Assembly (NCBI GenBank): GCA_013397075.1
Contig: VWZS01002260.1
Coordinates: 648,678-712,677, forward strand
Direction: 5' to 3'
Source: Rhabdornis inornatus
Taxonomy: Eukaryota > Chordata > Aves > Passeriformes > Rhabdornithidae
DNA: 64,000 nt
Of the stretch, positions 60,656 through 64,000 are shown one piece after another; within the stretch, counting starts at the first letter, position 1, and every line of letters begins with the position of its first letter. Both the position numbers and the translations under genes were made by a program. The notes beneath the pieces were generated by a model. The model was given only the letters and a program-made list of their open reading frames with translations, did not search any database and had not been told where the DNA came from.

Positions 60656-63237
60656 AAAGCAAACAGTAAAAATGGACTCACATCCACATATTTTAAAAGC
60701 AAAGAGCTTCACCTTATCAAACTATACAAAATCCTTGAATCTGGAAGAGAAGAATGTAGAAAATGAAAATAAAAAATTAATGCTCCCCTAAGGAGATAAA
60801 ACTGGTAATGACTTAAAAGTGACTTAATTGTTCTATTTTCCTTATAGCAGTTTCATGGAAGGGAAAGAGTAGCAGAAGGCTGAAGTTTAGCTTTTTCTTC
60901 ACTGTACTGTAGTCTCAAAGAATCTGACATGACAGTTCTGTGCTCAGTTGTTTGAACAACTTAAAACACATGCTAGGCAGCTTAAGGAAGGAAATTAACA
61001 CAGCTTGTTCATTCGATGGGAAAAATTAATTAAGAATAGAGCCTGGGACACATGTTACCAAAAAGACACTTATATAATGCATCACACTAAGCAGCAGGTG
61101 AAGTACAAGCAGAAACTGAAAGAAGATACATTGTTCAAAATTGAAGTCTCTCAATACCAGGGATTGTACTCATCATCTGCTGCAGTCCCAGGGCTGCATG
61201 ACTCCCATTTACATCAGCCTGCACCTATCCCTGTCCACACTCTCTGGCAAAAGCATTAATATCCATATCGAGGCAACAATTTACACTTGCTCTTTTGCAA
61301 GCATAAGTACTCACACAAGCTTCAATTTACCACTGGTACTTATCCCTGTTAATCAGAGGCCCTTGTGTAGTATGTGGATATCTTCAACAATATCATCCAT
61401 GCCACATTGATATTCTTAATAGCAAGCATCCCTGTACTGAATTACATAGCAAATGTACTCAACCGGGCATTGCATGACTCAGAGCATATCCAGAAAATCT
61501 GAATAGTCCACTGAAATCATGAAACAGTGGATTGCTTTCAAAGTTGTTCACATTACAAACAGATTGCTTATATCCATGACCCTTTTTAGAAACTTAAGTT
61601 CAAAGACTTTGGCCACATTTTGTGTGAAGCTGACCTCCGTAACATTCGGAGCACAGCATGGTAACTAGAAAGAAATGTAGGGATCATAAATGCACAAACT
61701 GTTTAGTACACTGCACAAAGTATCTTTGCTGTCACGCAAAATAGCTTAGCAGAAAATAATCAAAAGTTTTGTTCTAAGCTGAGTTACTACCACCCTGCCT
61801 GGATCTGCTGGAAAAGTAATTGTAACTGCACAAAAATAGAACAGGTTCCACTAAGATGCGAACAAAGTAGAGCCTTTAACTGGAGAGGGAAGAGAGAGTA
61901 GCTACCACACATACTGGCTACATGGGACAGGAAGAAGCTGCTGAAGCAAGCAGCCTTACAAGTTAGGTGAAAATTTAACTGTTGCAATAAGAATGGCTGA
62001 GAAAATATGCCACTGTTTAAATTATCTGGTCCTGCCTCAGTGACAGACCATTTCATACAATAAAGGCCACACTCTGCAGTTACAGATTTGTATTTCTGAG
62101 CTGTATTTTGGGAAGGAGCCAATTAATGAAACAGGGACAAAGGAACGGTAACATCAGAAAAAGCAGGCTCCAGCTGGCCCAGGAGTCCCCTCCAGTATGG
62201 GCTGGTACCAGTTACCCTCAGGAAGCTGCCAAATGCCCTAAAGCAGCAATGGAAGGCCTGAAACAGGAAGATTCTCTTAACTTCTAGTAATGTTATTTGT
62301 TTTAACCGTGCATGTTCTCACTGCCCTGTACTCTAAATCCTAAATTTAGATGTCTAAATTCTTTTTGAAACCCATTACAGTCTTCAGCTATGTTATCTTG
62401 TTACAGTGAAGTCCACAAATCATTTAGGCACTGGAAAAAGCATTTATTTTGCGAAGTTTCATTGCTGCCTTTCAGTTTCACAAGAGAACTGTTCTCACCA
62501 CCTAATATTTATTAATAGTTTGCAGTTTAAAAAAAACCTTTGTGGTTCATTCTGTCTCTTAGACAGGCTTCTGAGAAATGTTCTTAACTAATTAGGTGGA
62601 AGAAGTAATCACGGTGGCACCACTGCTAAGTTCAGGGTTCTTTTTAAAGAGTCTGTATACAGCCATGGTTCAGATGTATGCACAACCCATAAAATTCCTC
62701 ACTATAGTTCCTGTCCAGACTCATGGTCATGCCCATGGAGTTGGGAGCCCAGACAACAAAGGGTTTATACCACTCTTAGTAGTAATGGGAACTCTCCATA
62801 CCATTTCCAAAGAATATAAGGTCAGAAATGCAGAAATTAAGATGGCAAGTATTTAACTTTACCAACAGACAAAATCATCCAAGCAAGTAGCATTCTGTCC
62901 CTTATTTTCCTTGGAGGCAGTTTTAGTGGATAAGATGCCTGAAGGTCATCAGCTTATCTACAGAGGCTGAATCCAAATGCTCACCTATTTCATTTAAATG
63001 ATGAGTTACTCAAGTCTTAGACAAGACCCAAAATGTAACAGGGTGCTCTTCTTCACATCACTTTGTAACACACAAATGATATGCAGAATACACATAGTTA
63101 AAGTGGATGAGTTAGAGTAGTATTCACAAGCAGAGAGTAGCCTTTTGAATATAATCATTTTCCAAATAAAAAGCCATCTATGGCTGAACTAAATTTTCAC
63201 ACTTTGTCTTTACAAAATGAATCATAATGCAGAGGTA
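60656..63237. other. Single-copy noncoding sequence
   Basis: No gene is supported. Frames at 61141-61410 (+, 89 codons), 61787-62122 (-, 111 codons) and 62596-62856 (+, 86 codons) carry no recognisable family signature. Confidence 0.65.
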
Positions 63238-63300
63238 ATGTCAGCAAGGATAAACCACTGACCTTAGGAAAATTATTTAACTTCTAATAATGGAAATGTA
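63238..63300 (+). repeat. MIR-like SINE remnant
   Basis: 'ccactgaccttaggaaaattatttaacttct' in decayed form, with 'aataatggaaatgtaa' after it, corresponds to the MIR segment 'tgtgaccttgggcaagttacttaacctct' in sense orientation. It is short and degraded. Confidence 0.4.
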
Positions 63301-64000
63301 AATATATGTTTAAGCAACTACAAAACTATATACACCAAAAATGTGTACTTGTCAGGACCCTTGATTGTTTTGAGGTTGGTTGGTTTTCACAAGGCAAGCT
63401 TTCCTCTAGTCCTTTTAACTTCCTGACTGCTAAGTCTACATTATAAGCAGGATCATACTGTTGAAGGACAATCCCACTGTAATCAATACAGCATCATGAT
63501 AGCAACCAATGTCCCTAAGGCAAAAACAAGTATCTCTGTTGGAGTAAACTCTCCTGGGACATCCAAAAGGTTAAAAAGAAACAAACAAAAGCCTTATTCT
63601 GAATCTGATTTACAAAATCCTATAAGGAGAAACACAGGGAAGGAATCTTGTTTTACAGAGAATACAAGTTTAATGTTTTGGGAAATATCCAGGCACATAT
63701 AAACAGTTATTCATTCTGATGTTCAAAGATACAGAAAATAGACCAAGTTTTAAAATTCTACTTTTCAGGAGTCTTATTTATCACCACCAACCAGCTGTGT
63801 CAATAGGATAGTGCTGAAGATGTCTCCCACTGTCACCTTATGTCTAAGGTCAAGTGTTTTGTATCCTTTGCTGTTCGAGGTGATTAACAACAGTTTTAGC
63901 TGTAGACTGCTGGATGCTTACAGTGTTGCAAGCACTGATGGTTAGTCTTGTCTTTGATTATATGAATTGACTTTGGTTTCAACAATAGTTGAAAATTCTG
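63301..64000. other. Single-copy noncoding sequence
   Basis: No gene or repeat is recognised up to the window end. Confidence 0.65.

Noticed and set aside
1..64000. Prokaryotic systems (operons, CRISPR arrays, toxin-antitoxin or phage modules)
   Set aside because: There are no long ORFs, no ribosome-binding pattern and no regular spaced repeats; the CR1 element shows the DNA is from a vertebrate nucleus.

Overview
This window looks like a piece of a bird nuclear genome with no gene that I can recognise. The DNA is AT-rich and CpG-poor. In-frame stops occur throughout, and the longest open frames (up to 145 codons) are not bounded by convincing splice sites and resemble no protein family I know. 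The clearest taxonomic marker is a CR1 LINE fragment at 12885-13601: its 3' end has the avian form of the CR1 reverse-transcriptase C-terminus and 3' tail, with degenerate ATTCTATG-type octamers at the end. CR1 is the dominant retrotransposon of birds, and one modest CR1 copy in 64 kb, with few other young repeats, fits a bird gene desert or a very large intron.

Layout. 1-12884: single-copy AT-rich sequence with one MIR-like remnant near 4.5 kb and a few very short tandem duplications. 12885-13601: CR1. 13602-28.8 kb: single-copy sequence with microsatellites ((TG)n at 15.2 kb, (TTA)n at 18.6 kb, a CA/TA tract at 24.6 kb, a polypurine tract at 25.5 kb), short hairpins and a candidate conserved noncoding block near 16.7-16.95 kb. 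28.8-32.2 kb: two stretches that read like developmental enhancer sequence, the first with a local CpG-richer core and several TAAT homeodomain cores. 35.1-36.6 kb: a pyrimidine-biased strand with a (CTTCT)13 microsatellite, then a duplicated octamer (ATTTGCAT) module. 37.0 kb: MIR remnant. 41.8-42.6 kb: a GC-richer patch of unknown nature. 43.7-44.2 and 47.15-47.74 kb: two further candidate conserved noncoding blocks, the second with an inverted pair of TGATTACAGC sites. 49-64 kb: single-copy sequence with several ancient repeat remnants (49.2, 51.8, 57.4, 60.6 and 63.25 kb) and simple repeats.

There is no protein-coding gene, tRNA, rRNA, recognised microRNA, CRISPR array, operon or viral insertion that I can support. 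If the window has a function it is most likely cis-regulatory: dispersed enhancers acting on a gene outside the window. That is inference from base composition and motif content, not from alignment, and should be read as a list of candidates for comparative testing. I did not find an undescribed biological system here.
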